A stretch of 64,000 nucleotides of DNA from Pigmentiphaga litoralis (GCF_014651835.1 NZ_BMXQ01000001.1:2246801-2310800), one strand, 5' to 3'; positions 44,537 to 53,563 are shown, counted from the stretch's first letter. The notes: generated from the sequence alone by a model not told the origin. Translations and numbers: made by a program.

Positions 44537-45033
44537 CAGTGCACTTCCTCGAGGGTGGCGCGCCGCAGTGTCGCGGCCAGTTGAACGGCCTTGATGATTT
44601 CGGGATAGGCGCCGCAGCGGCATAGGTTACCCGACAGCGCATTGCGGATCTCGTCTTCGGACGGGTCCGGGTTGCGGTCCAGCAGTTCGCGGCTCATCAG
44701 GATGAAGCCCGACGTGCAAAAGCCGCACTGGAAGGCGCCGCACTGGATGAAGGCTTCCTGGACCGGGTCCAGCGTGCCCGAGGCATCCAGATGCTCGACC
44801 GTCGTGACTTCCGTGCCGTCGGCAAAGGGCGCCGGATACAGACAGCCCGACACGCTCTGGCCGTCCACGATCAGCGTGCAGCACCCGCACAGTCCCTGGC
44901 CACAGCTTTCGCGGCAGCCTACGAGCGCGTACCGGTCACGCACGACTTCCAGCAGGGTTTCATTGGTCTCGACTTCGACTGACACCGGCTGGGCGTTCAG
45001 CACGAAGTGAATCACGGTGGATGTCGCACTCAT
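44536..45033 (-). CDS. [2Fe-2S] subunit of xanthine dehydrogenase-family hydroxylase
   Basis: The 165-residue subunit holds two clusters. The plant-type cluster is Cys44, Cys49, Cys52 and Cys64 (RESCGQGLCGCCTLIVDGQ). The second is Cys103, Cys106, Cys138 and Cys140 (QCGFCTSGFI and NLCRCGAY). It relays electrons from the molybdenum site to FAD. The gene is one nucleotide after the large-subunit stop. The family is the CoxS/small subunit of bacterial molybdenum hydroxylases acting on N-heterocycles, aldehydes or CO. Confidence 0.93.
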   Translation of the reverse strand: MSATSTVIHFVLNAQPVSVEVETNETLLEVVRDRYALVGCRESCGQGLCGCCTLIVDGQSVSGCLYPAPFADGTEVTTVEHLDASGTLDPVQEAFIQCGAFQCGFCTSGFILMSRELLDRNPDPSEDEIRNALSGNLCRCGAYPEIIKAVQLAATLRRATLEEVH

Positions 45034-45034
45034 G

Positions 45035-47335
45035 TCATTCCTCGTCGGATAGGGGTTCGTTGCGTGCCGCCGCCATCGCGCGGTAGACCGCTTCGGGGCG
45101 CAGCGGCAGCGACGTCAGGCGCACGCCCACGGCATCTTCGATCGCTTCGGCGATGGCCGAGGCGACGCCGAACGTGGCGCTTTCACCCACGCCCTTGGCG
45201 CCGAACGGCCCGTTGGTCTGATAGGCATCGGCGATCTCGCGGCCGATCACATGCGGAATGTCGTGGATGCCCGGGATCTTGTATTCCGAGAACGAGGCAT
45301 TGCGCAGTTGGCCCTGTTCATCGAACTCCATGTCTTCGAGCAGCGCGCTGCCCAGCTGCATGATGGCGGCGCCCGAGATCTGCGTGTCGACCACCAGCGG
45401 GTTGATCGCCGTGCCGCAATCCACCACGTTTTCGAAGCGGATCACTTTCAGCTGGCCGGTTTCGGTATCGACTTCGATTTCGACGCCGCACGCGCCCACC
45501 ATCCAGTTCGGGGTGATGTTTTCGGACTGACCGGTGTCGTGATCCGGAGACTTGTAGGTCGGGATATAGCTGCCCACCCCCACAATGTTGCCGGCCTGCA
45601 TCCCGTATTTCTTGGGCAGCACTTGCGCGGCGGTTGCCGTGGCGGGCAAGCCGACCTGCAGCGCCAGTGCTTCAAGGTTTGCCTTCGCGTCCTCGGCGGC
45701 CAGGCGCACGGCATGGCCCATGTGGAAGGTGGAGCGTGATCCCAGCGTGGCCATGTCGTAGGGCGTGACGTCGGTATCCGGGTGGATCACCTTGATGGTC
45801 TCGGCCGGAATGCCCAGCACGTCGCCGGCCATCATCGCGATGGCGGTGTCCGACCCCTGCCCCATGTCGACGGTGCTGGAATACACGATGCAACTGCCAT
45901 CGGCCGACAGGTTGACGATCGCAACCGATGTGGTCGGCGCGACACAGGCCTTGAAGCCGATGCCGATCCCGCGTCCGCGGCGCAGCTTGGGCGTGCCGCG
46001 ATCGAACGGCGCATCCCACTTCATGCGGTCGGCAATCCGGTCCAGGCACAGCGTCAGCGCGGCGTCGTGCATGATGGTGCCGGTCGGGTGGGCACGGCCC
46101 TCGCGCAGCAGGTTCTTGCGGCGGAACGCGACCGGGTCCATCTTCAGCGCTCGCGCGATCATGTCGGCCTGGCTTTCGTAGGCCCACACCATCTGCGGTA
46201 TACCGAAGCCCCGGAAGGCGCCGGCCGGCGGCAGATTCGTGTAGACCGCATAGGAATCGATGCTGACGTTGTCGATCTCGTACGGGCCGGTCGCCGTAAA
46301 GCCCGACTTCTGCGTCACGCGCGGACCGATGTCGGCCACCGCGCCGCCGTTCCACCACACCTCGCATTCGCGGCCCGTGATCTGGCCCTCGTTGGTCACC
46401 GCCGTCTTCATGCGGAAGGTCGTGGCGTGCTTGGTGATCGTGAAGAACTGTTCTTCCATCGTCAGCGCCACCCGCACCGGACGGCGCACCAGCAAGGCCA
46501 GCGCCGCGGCCAGGGCTTCGAGCTTGATGTACAGCTTGGCTCCGAAACCGCCGCCGAGGATGCCGGTGCGCACGCGCACCCGGTTCTCGGGCCAGCCCAG
46601 CAGGCGGGCAATCTCGATGCGCACGAACGACGGACTTTGTGATGCCGTATGCAGCGTGATCGCATCGTCAAAGGGCTCGGCCACGCTGATCATCGGTTCC
46701 AGCGGCGTATGCATGACCTGCTGCGTGCGGAAGGTGTGCTCGAACACATGATCGGCTTCGGCAAAGGCCTTGGCCACATCGCCCTTGCGCACCCGGAAAT
46801 CCAGCGCGACGTTGGTCTGCGTGCGGCCTTTCAGGTGCTTCAGGTCAGGAAAGGTGCCCGCGGGCTTGAGCCGGTCATGCACGACCACGTCGGGCGACCA
46901 GGCCTCGACCTCGTCGAACACGGCGGGCAATTCGTCGTAATCCACGACGATCAGGTGCAGCGCCGCTTCGGCCACATGCGGATCATCGGCCAGCACCACC
47001 GCCACCGGCTCGCCCACGTAATGCACCTTGCCGATCGCCAGAATCGGCTGGTCGTGAAAGGCAGGACCGAAGTACGGCTCCGGGATGATGCGCAGCACGT
47101 CTTCGGACGTGATCACGGCATGCACGCCGGGCATCGCACGCGCGGCCGACGTATCGATGCCGCGCAGGTGCGCATGCGCCACCGGGCTGCGCAGGATCTT
47201 GGCGTGCAGCATGCGCGGCAGCACCAGGTTGTGGATGTATTCGGCGCGGCCCGTGACCTTGCTGCGCGCTTCCAGCCGCCCGAGGGACCGGCCGACCTGA
47301 CGGGTCTCCCGCGTCATTGCGTCATTGGCGTTCAT
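45035..47335 (-). CDS. Molybdopterin-binding large subunit of xanthine dehydrogenase-family hydroxylase
   Basis: The 766-residue catalytic subunit has GGGFGAKLYIKLEALAAAL (molybdopterin), GAFRGFGIPQMVWAYESQ and the catalytic Glu of FGAKGVGESATFG near residue 725. The active loop reads GAFRGFG, not the AYRCSFR of form-I CO dehydrogenase, so CO oxidation is unlikely. Such enzymes hydroxylate carbon next to ring nitrogen or oxidise aldehydes, using molybdenum-cytosine cofactor. MoCo-sulfurtransferase and CoxD/CoxF-type helpers are absent here. It overlaps the FAD subunit by ATGA and is part of a six-gene operon with hydrolase, CoxG and RidA. Confidence 0.93.
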   Translation of the reverse strand: MNANDAMTRETRQVGRSLGRLEARSKVTGRAEYIHNLVLPRMLHAKILRSPVAHAHLRGIDTSAARAMPGVHAVITSEDVLRIIPEPYFGPAFHDQPILAIGKVHYVGEPVAVVLADDPHVAEAALHLIVVDYDELPAVFDEVEAWSPDVVVHDRLKPAGTFPDLKHLKGRTQTNVALDFRVRKGDVAKAFAEADHVFEHTFRTQQVMHTPLEPMISVAEPFDDAITLHTASQSPSFVRIEIARLLGWPENRVRVRTGILGGGFGAKLYIKLEALAAALALLVRRPVRVALTMEEQFFTITKHATTFRMKTAVTNEGQITGRECEVWWNGGAVADIGPRVTQKSGFTATGPYEIDNVSIDSYAVYTNLPPAGAFRGFGIPQMVWAYESQADMIARALKMDPVAFRRKNLLREGRAHPTGTIMHDAALTLCLDRIADRMKWDAPFDRGTPKLRRGRGIGIGFKACVAPTTSVAIVNLSADGSCIVYSSTVDMGQGSDTAIAMMAGDVLGIPAETIKVIHPDTDVTPYDMATLGSRSTFHMGHAVRLAAEDAKANLEALALQVGLPATATAAQVLPKKYGMQAGNIVGVGSYIPTYKSPDHDTGQSENITPNWMVGACGVEIEVDTETGQLKVIRFENVVDCGTAINPLVVDTQISGAAIMQLGSALLEDMEFDEQGQLRNASFSEYKIPGIHDIPHVIGREIADAYQTNGPFGAKGVGESATFGVASAIAEAIEDAVGVRLTSLPLRPEAVYRAMAAARNEPLSDEE

Positions 47336-48210
47336 GCATGCTCCTTGCTGTCAGAGGCGGCGATTGCCTTGCGGATCGCCCGGCCCAGATACACCCGCAG
47401 CAACTGTTTCTTGTAGGCGGCCGATCCGTGTGCGTCGCCCACGATGTCCAGCTGGCGGGCGGCGCTGTCGCCGGCAGCGCGCAGCAGCTCATCCGTCAGG
47501 GCTTCGCCGCGCAGCATGGCCTCGGCGTCGGTCAGCCGGGTGGGCCGGTCGGTGGCTGCCCCCACGATCAGGCTCGCGCCATTGACCGAGTCGCCCGCCA
47601 TGTCCAGCACCACGGCCACGCCCAGCGCGGGCCAATCGTGCGCGGCGCGCGTCGTCACCTTCATATACGCAGCATGCTGACGGCCTTGCGGCGGCACCAT
47701 GATGCGGGTGATCAGTTCGTCGCGCCTGACCACGGTTTCGTAATACCCGGTGTACAGGTCTTCGACTTTCACGGTGCGTTCACCGGCGGGGCCGGTCAGC
47801 ACCACGCTGGCATTGAGCGCGCTCAATACGGGTGGCATGTCCATGTGCGGATCACCGTGTGCCAGGTTGCCGCCCAGGGTGGCCACGTTGCGGACACGAA
47901 TGTTCGACAGCGTCTTGAACGTGCGCGTCAGCACCGGCCAGCCTTCCTGGACGACCGGCGAATGTTCCAGGCTGGACAGCGTCGCAAAACCGCCGATCTG
48001 CAGATGTCCGTCAGCGCCGACCGACACCTGCGAATGGGTCGCTTCCAGACGGCGCAGGCTGACCATGCGGGTCAGCTGCAGCACGCCGGCTTTCATCATC
48101 AGCATGACCGCGGTCGCGCCGCCCACCGGCCGCACGCCCGGGTCATCGGGATCGAGCAGCGCGATCGCCTCGGGCAGAGTGGTCGGAACCACGAATTCAA
48201 AGGGAGCCAT
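47332..48210 (-). CDS. FAD-binding subunit of xanthine dehydrogenase-family hydroxylase
   Basis: The 292-residue subunit has the FAD-binding motifs VRPVGGATAVMLMMKAGV and NVATLGGNLAHGDPHMDMPPVL and a CO-dehydrogenase-flavoprotein-like C-terminal domain. It passes electrons from the iron-sulfur subunit to the final acceptor. AGGGAGCC lies directly before the ATG, and ATGA joins it to the large subunit. It follows the alpha/beta hydrolase gene by 12 nt. Confidence 0.92.
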   Translation of the reverse strand: MAPFEFVVPTTLPEAIALLDPDDPGVRPVGGATAVMLMMKAGVLQLTRMVSLRRLEATHSQVSVGADGHLQIGGFATLSSLEHSPVVQEGWPVLTRTFKTLSNIRVRNVATLGGNLAHGDPHMDMPPVLSALNASVVLTGPAGERTVKVEDLYTGYYETVVRRDELITRIMVPPQGRQHAAYMKVTTRAAHDWPALGVAVVLDMAGDSVNGASLIVGAATDRPTRLTDAEAMLRGEALTDELLRAAGDSAARQLDIVGDAHGSAAYKKQLLRVYLGRAIRKAIAASDSKEHA

Positions 48211-48222
48211 ACAGTCGTCCTG

Positions 48223-49071
48223 TCAGGCGCGCGCGCCAAGCAGGCGGCGCAGGTGGTCGGCAATGATCTCCGGGGTCTCGAGCGGCGTCAGGTGACGCGC
48301 AGCCGGGATCTCGGTCAGGGTCGAATGGGGAATGCCCTCGTGCATCACGCGGGCCATGGCCGGCGTCGCGGCATAGTCTTCCTCGCCCACCACGACCGCA
48401 GTCGGCGCGGTGATCTTGCCCAGCTGCGTGCGGCCGTCATAGGCGCCGAGCATGCGGCAGGTGGCCGCGAAGGCCTGCACGTCGTTGCGCAGGAAGGTAT
48501 CGATGCAGCGCTGCACGACCTCGGGGTGTTCGTCGCGGAAGCGGTCGCTGAACCAGCGGGTCTTCTGGAAATCGAGCAAGGCCCCCAGGCCTTCTTTCAG
48601 TCCCCGTTCGGCGCGGGCATTCCAGTCGGCCGGCGCGGTTTCACCGTACCAGGCGGTGGTGTCGATCAGGCCGGCGCCCCGCGTCAGGTCGGGGTTGTCC
48701 GCCGCAAACTGCAAGGCGACACAGCCCCCCATCGACGCCCCCGCAATCACCACGTCAGTCCATTGCAGTGCATCCACCACCTCTTTCATGTCCTGCGCAA
48801 ACAGCTCTACCGTAAACGGCGTGCCGGGCTTGTCCGATTGGCCATGGCCCCGCGCGTCGACCGCAACGATGCTGGCCTCGTCGGCGAGCAGGGCCACCAC
48901 CGGATCCCAGAAATGGCGATCCATGGCCAGCGAATGCACGAGCAGCAGCCGCGCCGGCGCCTGCTCATTAAGGTAATGGGTAAAAGCAATCGACGTGCCG
49001 TCGCGCGTGGTGACGGTACCGGTCTCGCTGTCGTGTTGAAGTCGGGATGTCATCAGGGTCTCGAGGTTCAT
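48223..49071 (-). CDS. Alpha/beta hydrolase, 3-oxoadipate enol-lactonase-like
   Basis: The 282-residue hydrolase has the nucleophile elbow GASMGGCVALQFA, the acid VGEEDYAATP and the His AARHLTPLETPEII. The order and GHGQSDKP loop resemble 3-oxoadipate enol-lactonases and meta-cleavage-type hydrolases that act on small ring-derived substrates. No signal peptide is seen. It heads the molybdenum hydroxylase operon and its promoter carries the shared 41-bp element. ATG at 49071 lacks a good ribosome site; an ATG at 49053 is an alternative. Confidence 0.88.
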   Translation of the reverse strand: MNLETLMTSRLQHDSETGTVTTRDGTSIAFTHYLNEQAPARLLLVHSLAMDRHFWDPVVALLADEASIVAVDARGHGQSDKPGTPFTVELFAQDMKEVVDALQWTDVVIAGASMGGCVALQFAADNPDLTRGAGLIDTTAWYGETAPADWNARAERGLKEGLGALLDFQKTRWFSDRFRDEHPEVVQRCIDTFLRNDVQAFAATCRMLGAYDGRTQLGKITAPTAVVVGEEDYAATPAMARVMHEGIPHSTLTEIPAARHLTPLETPEIIADHLRRLLGARA

Positions 49072-49121
49072 GGGCCGAAATAAGGGGCCACTGCGGGCAG
49101 TGTGGCCGCCAGGGTGATCCC

Positions 49122-49188
49122 ATGATGCGAGCGCTGCGCGCGCTGCGGCAAACGATCATTTCTCATGGGCGGCATGAATGGGTTTCAT
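49122..49188 (-). promoter_or_regulatory. Shared 41-bp element, copy B, with promoter-like hexamers
   Basis: The element at 49148-49188 is identical to copy A over its first 22 bp and keeps ATGAA-N5-TTCAT. On the reverse strand TTGCCG (49151-49146) and CATCAT (49127-49122) lie 18 nt apart as possible -35 and -10. It is 77 bp upstream of the hydrolase ATG at 49071. Confidence 0.6.
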
Positions 49189-49210
49189 GCCGCCACGGCA
49201 TGGCCTGGCG

Positions 49211-50197
49211 TCAGTCGACCTTGCCCACCTTCAGGACGGCACGCGTCAGCTTTTCGGCATCGGCGGCCCAGTACTTCTTGAACTCGGCGGTGTCCAGGTA
49301 CATGACCGGGATGCCGGCGCCTTCGATCACCTTGTTGACCTTCTCGTCCTCGGCGGCGGCCTTGGCGGCGACACGTAACTTCTCGATCACCGCCGGCGGC
49401 GTACCGGTCGGCACGAACAGCCCTGACCATTGCGCAAATTCCACCGGGTAACCCGACTCGGTCAGGCTCGGCACATCAGGCATCGATTGCAGGCGGCCTT
49501 CGCCCCAATGCGCCAGGATCTTCACGCGTCCGGACTTCACGTGCGGCGACACCGACGCCGGCGATACCGCCATGGCATCGACCTGGCCGCCCATCAGCCC
49601 GATCAGCGCTGGCCCTGCCCCGGTATACGGAACGTGCTGCATCTTCAGGTCGGCCTGGGCGCGAAAGGCTTCCATGAAGATATGCAGCGTGCCGTAGGTG
49701 CCCGACGATCCATAGCTGATCTCCCGCTTCTTGGCGTCGGCCACGAAGTCGGCCAGGTTTTTCCAGGGCGCATCCGCACGCACCGCCAGCACCGTCGGGT
49801 CGGCTGTGAATCGCGCCACCGGGGTGACCTGGTTGACCTGATACATGGGCGGCCGGCCCGACAGTTTGTCGGCTTCGGGAATGATGGAAATCGACGGCAA
49901 GGCCATCAGGATCGTGTAGCCATCGGGCGTGGACTTGGCCGCATGGGCAATGCCCACGCCGCCTCCCGCGCCGCCACGGTTTTCGACGATGACCGGCTGC
50001 TTGAGCGCGCGGCCCATGGCTTCGGCCACCGGACGGGCCACGGTGTCGTTGACGCCGCCGGGCGGGAACGGCACCACCATGGTGATGGGCCGGGTCGGCC
50101 AGTTGCTGTCAGCCCCCGACTGGGCCCACGCGGCGGGCGCCGCCGACATGCCATAGGCGAGCAGAGCCGCGCACGCGGCGTGCAGTGTGTTGCGCAT
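49211..50197 (-). CDS. Bug/TctC family substrate-binding protein
   Basis: The 328-residue protein has a signal ending APAAWA, then NWPTRPITMVVPFPPGGVND and HVPYTGAGPALIGLMGGQV. AAGGAAG precedes the ATG at 50197, and the UbiD gene ends 29 nt upstream, so the two form one unit led by UbiD. The uptake ligand may be the carboxylate that UbiD decarboxylates, but this is inference. Its transcript runs toward the next copy of the shared element. Confidence 0.92.
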   Translation of the reverse strand: MRNTLHAACAALLAYGMSAAPAAWAQSGADSNWPTRPITMVVPFPPGGVNDTVARPVAEAMGRALKQPVIVENRGGAGGGVGIAHAAKSTPDGYTILMALPSISIIPEADKLSGRPPMYQVNQVTPVARFTADPTVLAVRADAPWKNLADFVADAKKREISYGSSGTYGTLHIFMEAFRAQADLKMQHVPYTGAGPALIGLMGGQVDAMAVSPASVSPHVKSGRVKILAHWGEGRLQSMPDVPSLTESGYPVEFAQWSGLFVPTGTPPAVIEKLRVAAKAAAEDEKVNKVIEGAGIPVMYLDTAEFKKYWAADAEKLTRAVLKVGKVD

Positions 50198-50226
50198 AAC
50201 GCTTCCTTTGAGATGCGGCCGGGCGA

Positions 50227-51684
50227 TCAGCCCAGCACGTGGTGCCACTTGGCCAGAACCTGCTGCTGCAGTTCCTTGCTGGCTTCGGCCACCGCCGGAA
50301 ACTGGGCCAGGAAGTCGTAGGGACGGCAGGCGTCGATGATCGCCTTGGACGTCAGCGGCGCTGACGTGGTGTAGGCGATGGACATGGGGTCGTTCTTCGA
50401 TCCCATGCCGCGTTTGATGATGTCGATATCGATGTCCGGATCGGTGCGCGTAGCCACGGCCCACATCACCTCCTGCAGGTTCGACGGATCGATGTCTTCG
50501 TCAACGACCACCGAATAGCGGGACATATATGCGCCAACGCCGCACTGGCTCAATATGTGTCCGGCCTGTCGCGCATGCCCGGCGTAACGCTGCCGGATCG
50601 CCACCACATTGAACATGCGCGCACCGCCGATTTCGTGCGCCCACAGCGCCGCCACGTCGGGCACGCCGGCCGCCTGCAAGGCGTCCATCAGCAGCGCCGA
50701 CCGCATCACGGCCTTGGAATAGGAATAGTCGTTCGGCGGCTTGGCAGGCGGGCTGCCCAGCAGAATGGGACGGTTGCGGTAGTAGATGCGCTCGATCGTC
50801 ACCACCGGCGCGGTCGCCGCCTTGCCCGGGTAGTAGCCGTGGAATTCGCCAAACGGCCCTTCGATCCGTTCGTCGCCCGGATGCGCCCAGCCCTCGATCA
50901 CGATCTCTGCATGCGACGGGATCGGCAGGCCGGTCAGCGGCGCATTCACCACCTCGACCGGTTTGCCCAGGATCGCGCCGATGTAGTTGTACTCGCACAT
51001 GCCGAACGGCACTTCGATGCCCGAGATCAGATAGCCAAGCGGATCGCAGCCCACCACGATCGCGACCGGAAACGGCTTGCCCGCCTTCATGTACTTGTCG
51101 TACTGGATCGCGCCGTGCTTGCCGGGGATCATGTCCAGGCCGACATGGTTGCGATCGTGCACCATCACCCGATAGGTGCCGACATTGACCCACTCCGAAT
51201 CCAGGTCGCGCGTCACCACCATGCAGCCCGTGCCGATGTACCGGCCGCCGTCCTTCTCGTGCCACAGCGGCGACGGAAACTTGAACAGGTCGACGGCCTC
51301 GTCGGTGTCGGTGTTCTCGAACACCGGGCCGTCGTCCACCGTGACCGGGTTGAACTGGGCGGCGGCGGCCTGCCACTGCCGGGGCCGGCCACGCAAGGTC
51401 TCGACCAGGCCGCCGTGCGAGCGCTGCAGGTCCAGCCGCAGCAAGGACGACAGCCGCGTGGGACTGCTGGTGCTGCAGGTCAGCACCCGAAAGCCGGGCG
51501 AGTAATCCGGAATGTCATCGAATAGCAATGCGTGGGGCACGGCCTTCTTGACGTTCAGTTCACTGATCGCGCCCAGTTCCAGGTTCCAGTGCGCACCGCT
51601 CACTTCCGTCAGTTCGCCAAACTCGCGCACATGGGCGAGCCAGGCGCGCAGGTCCAGGGGATGGGCATCCGCGGCAGAGGTCAT
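50227..51684 (-). CDS. UbiD family decarboxylase
   Basis: The 485-residue protein is a member of the prenylated-FMN-dependent UbiD family, which decarboxylates (or carboxylates) aromatic and alpha,beta-unsaturated acids. Markers are DLRAWLAHVREFGELTEV, IGTGCMVVTRDLDSEWVNVGTYR, the catalytic-region EGPFGEFHGYYPG and HPGDERIEGP. No UbiX prenyltransferase is in the window. The start at 51684 (MTSAADAHPLD) was preferred; 51696 is four residues longer. It is cotranscribed with a Bug gene and carries copy C of the shared element. Confidence 0.9.
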   Translation of the reverse strand: MTSAADAHPLDLRAWLAHVREFGELTEVSGAHWNLELGAISELNVKKAVPHALLFDDIPDYSPGFRVLTCSTSSPTRLSSLLRLDLQRSHGGLVETLRGRPRQWQAAAAQFNPVTVDDGPVFENTDTDEAVDLFKFPSPLWHEKDGGRYIGTGCMVVTRDLDSEWVNVGTYRVMVHDRNHVGLDMIPGKHGAIQYDKYMKAGKPFPVAIVVGCDPLGYLISGIEVPFGMCEYNYIGAILGKPVEVVNAPLTGLPIPSHAEIVIEGWAHPGDERIEGPFGEFHGYYPGKAATAPVVTIERIYYRNRPILLGSPPAKPPNDYSYSKAVMRSALLMDALQAAGVPDVAALWAHEIGGARMFNVVAIRQRYAGHARQAGHILSQCGVGAYMSRYSVVVDEDIDPSNLQEVMWAVATRTDPDIDIDIIKRGMGSKNDPMSIAYTTSAPLTSKAIIDACRPYDFLAQFPAVAEASKELQQQVLAKWHHVLG

Positions 51685-51764
51685 GACAGGTCTCATCGTT
51701 ATGGTGGGCGGAGCCTGTTGCCCCGCACGTGCGCTGCATCATTGCGGCAACGCTGTCAGGGCAC

Positions 51765-51831
51765 ACCATAGGACCGCGGCCGGACCTTGGGCAAACGATA
51801 GCTTTTCATGGCCTGCATGAAATTCGCTCAT
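51765..51831 (-). promoter_or_regulatory. Shared 41-bp element, copy C, with promoter-like hexamers
   Basis: The element at 51791-51831 keeps GCAAACGAT, TTTTCATGG-N5-ATGAA and TCAT in the same positions as copies A and B but differs more between them. On the reverse strand TTGCCC (51794-51789) and TATGGT (51770-51765) are 18 nt apart. It is 107 bp upstream of the UbiD ATG. Confidence 0.6.
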
Positions 51832-51879
51832 CCTGATATTCCGGGCAGGACGAGCGGCGGGTAGCCTGGCGAGGGGGCG

Positions 51880-52446
51880 TCAGGCCGGATGATTCGGTGC
51901 GTTGCCGGTCGCAAATGACAGGCCCGCTCCGCAGGTCGCGACCAGCGACAGGTTGTCATGATCCACCACATTGGTGTCCGACAGTTCAAGATTGAAGAAG
52001 GAGGCGGTGGCGCCCTCGAAGTAGGGTCCGGCATGCCAGGTGCCGACCTTGAGCATGACCGCGACGTTGCCCGGGATCAGGAAGGCCCGGATGTCGGACA
52101 GGGCCGGGGTATCGGCCGCAGGGCTGGACGGCGGCGCGACCACCAGGCACCACGGCGTTCCGCCCACCGACGCCAGGCACTGGGTGACCTGCTGATGCCG
52201 CGTCAAACGCGTCGCTTCCCAGGGCCGATGATCCAGTCGCATCACGTAGAAGCGCGGGATGCCGCGGTCGAGCAAGAGCTGCGCATCATCGGGGCCGAAA
52301 GGCACGCCGTCTTCGCCTTCCGCCATCACCTGGCCGTAAGGCAGGAATGCCGAGGGATCCAGCGGTTCGACCTGCAGTGGCCGCAGCGGCGGCTCTGCTC
52401 GTGGCGGCAGCAAGGGTGCCGGGCCTTCCATCGAATCGGTCGTCAT
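51880..52446 (-). CDS. Ureidoglycolate lyase (AllA)-like protein
   Basis: The 188-residue protein resembles the AllA cupin family, which splits ureidoglycolate to glyoxylate and urea: VEPLDPSAFLPYGQVM, FYVMRLDHRPWEATRLTRHQQVTQ, and LKVGTWHAGPYFEGATASFFNLEL. The usual catalytic His and Lys region is seen as HQQVTQ and KVGTWH. No other allantoin gene lies beside it; its ATGA overlap with the Rieske gene suggests a related but different substrate. The family fit is good, the exact reaction is uncertain. Confidence 0.8.
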   Translation of the reverse strand: MTTDSMEGPAPLLPPRAEPPLRPLQVEPLDPSAFLPYGQVMAEGEDGVPFGPDDAQLLLDRGIPRFYVMRLDHRPWEATRLTRHQQVTQCLASVGGTPWCLVVAPPSSPAADTPALSDIRAFLIPGNVAVMLKVGTWHAGPYFEGATASFFNLELSDTNVVDHDNLSLVATCGAGLSFATGNAPNHPA

Positions 52447-53504
52447 GCCGCGTTCTCCAGGGCAGCCGCGCGCGCCCGTGCCAGCTCGTCACGCAGCACC
52501 TCCGCATTCGGATCGTGCTCAAGAATGAGCGCCTTCACATACTCGCGCATGGCCAGCCCGGGCCGATCCAGGCGCATGTGCGCTTCCTCGGACACCTCCA
52601 GCGGATAGTTCGACCCGCAGCTTTCCAGGATCCGGCGGTCTTCCACGGCCACTGTCCGATCGAACCGGGCGACGTCTTCGGCCGGTGCGTCCTCTTCGCG
52701 ATCGTTGCGCAGCGCGAACTGGATGCGGCGGATGCGGCCACTGTGGATGGGTGTGGCAAAGCCGCAGATCTGGTGGACCAATCCGTTGGGATAGGTGAAG
52801 TGCAAAATGAAGGTACAGGGCGACAGCCAGCGGATATCCACGATCCGTACCGTCTCGCCCGCGGCGATCTGCAGATTCTTCTGCTGCAATTCATGGTTCG
52901 CCACCGGCACCCGGCAGCGGAAGTTGACGCCGCCTTCAAGGGGCACCAGTTCCAGCTCGGGCGCAGCCGGGCGCGCTTCGTTGCCGAAGGTGCCGCGATG
53001 CACGAAGCTGATGTGCGCAACGTCCAGCGCGTTTTCTCCCACCCGCAGCATGTTCGCGTCCCAGTACTCCTCATACTCGAACACCTGCCGATAGGCCGGA
53101 TCGTCGGCATGCCGGATCTCGGGAATGCCGGCCAGGGGCGTGTCCAGACACACCCAGGCAAAGCCGTAACGCGCCTCGCAGCGGTAGCTCTTGACGCAGT
53201 TGCGCGCGTTCTTCGGCACATCGCCCGGCAGCTGCGGAATGACCTTGCACATGCCGTCGGCCGCAAACTGCCAGCCGTGATAGCCGCAACGGATGTTGCC
53301 GTCGACGACCACGCTGTCCACCGACAACCGCGCCGACCGGTGCGGACAACGGTCGCGGGTCGCGGCGGGCTTGCCGGCCTCATCGACCCACACCACCAGA
53401 TCTTCACCCAACAGGGTGAAGGCCTGTGGGCCGTCGGCCAAGGCCGTCAGCGAATGGGTGGGGTACCAGAACCGGCGAAATACCGGATGTGTCATCAAGT
53501 CCAT
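52443..53504 (-). CDS. Rieske ring-hydroxylating oxygenase, alpha-type subunit
   Basis: The 353-residue protein has the Rieske cluster ligands Cys-x-His in DRCPHRSARLS and Cys-x2-His in IRCGYHGWQF, and the mononuclear iron site ENALDVAHISFVHRGTFG. It is of the short VanA/PobA-like kind that demethylates or hydroxylates aromatic ethers and acids, needing an external reductase that is not present. GGAGG lies before the ATG at 53504. It overlaps the AllA-like gene by ATGA and is divergent from IclR. Confidence 0.9.
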   Translation of the reverse strand: MDLMTHPVFRRFWYPTHSLTALADGPQAFTLLGEDLVVWVDEAGKPAATRDRCPHRSARLSVDSVVVDGNIRCGYHGWQFAADGMCKVIPQLPGDVPKNARNCVKSYRCEARYGFAWVCLDTPLAGIPEIRHADDPAYRQVFEYEEYWDANMLRVGENALDVAHISFVHRGTFGNEARPAAPELELVPLEGGVNFRCRVPVANHELQQKNLQIAAGETVRIVDIRWLSPCTFILHFTYPNGLVHQICGFATPIHSGRIRRIQFALRNDREEDAPAEDVARFDRTVAVEDRRILESCGSNYPLEVSEEAHMRLDRPGLAMREYVKALILEHDPNAEVLRDELARARAAALENAA

Positions 53505-53550
53505 GGGCGACCTCCGCGATGGTTAGGGTGCTGACACACTTTAAGCAATC

Positions 53551-53563
53551 GGAATGCCATTCC
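53551..53563. promoter_or_regulatory. Candidate IclR operator
   Basis: GGAATG and CATTCC form a palindrome around a single C in the 127-bp region between the divergent Rieske and IclR genes. GGAAT/ATTCC half-sites are typical of IclR-family operators. It lies 46 bp upstream of the Rieske ATG and 68 bp upstream of the IclR ATG. Confidence 0.55.

Noticed and set aside
45035-47335. Xanthine dehydrogenase linked to guanine deaminase
   Set aside because: It lies 40 kb from guaD in an operon with RidA, CoxG and a lactonase-like hydrolase, so a purine role is not supported.
43985-48210. Carbon monoxide dehydrogenase operon
   Set aside because: The large subunit has GAFRGFG instead of AYRCSFR and the neighbours (hydrolase, RidA) fit a different substrate.
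51880-52446. Part of an allantoin pathway
   Set aside because: No allantoinase, allantoicase or uricase gene lies nearby; it is tied to the Rieske gene instead.
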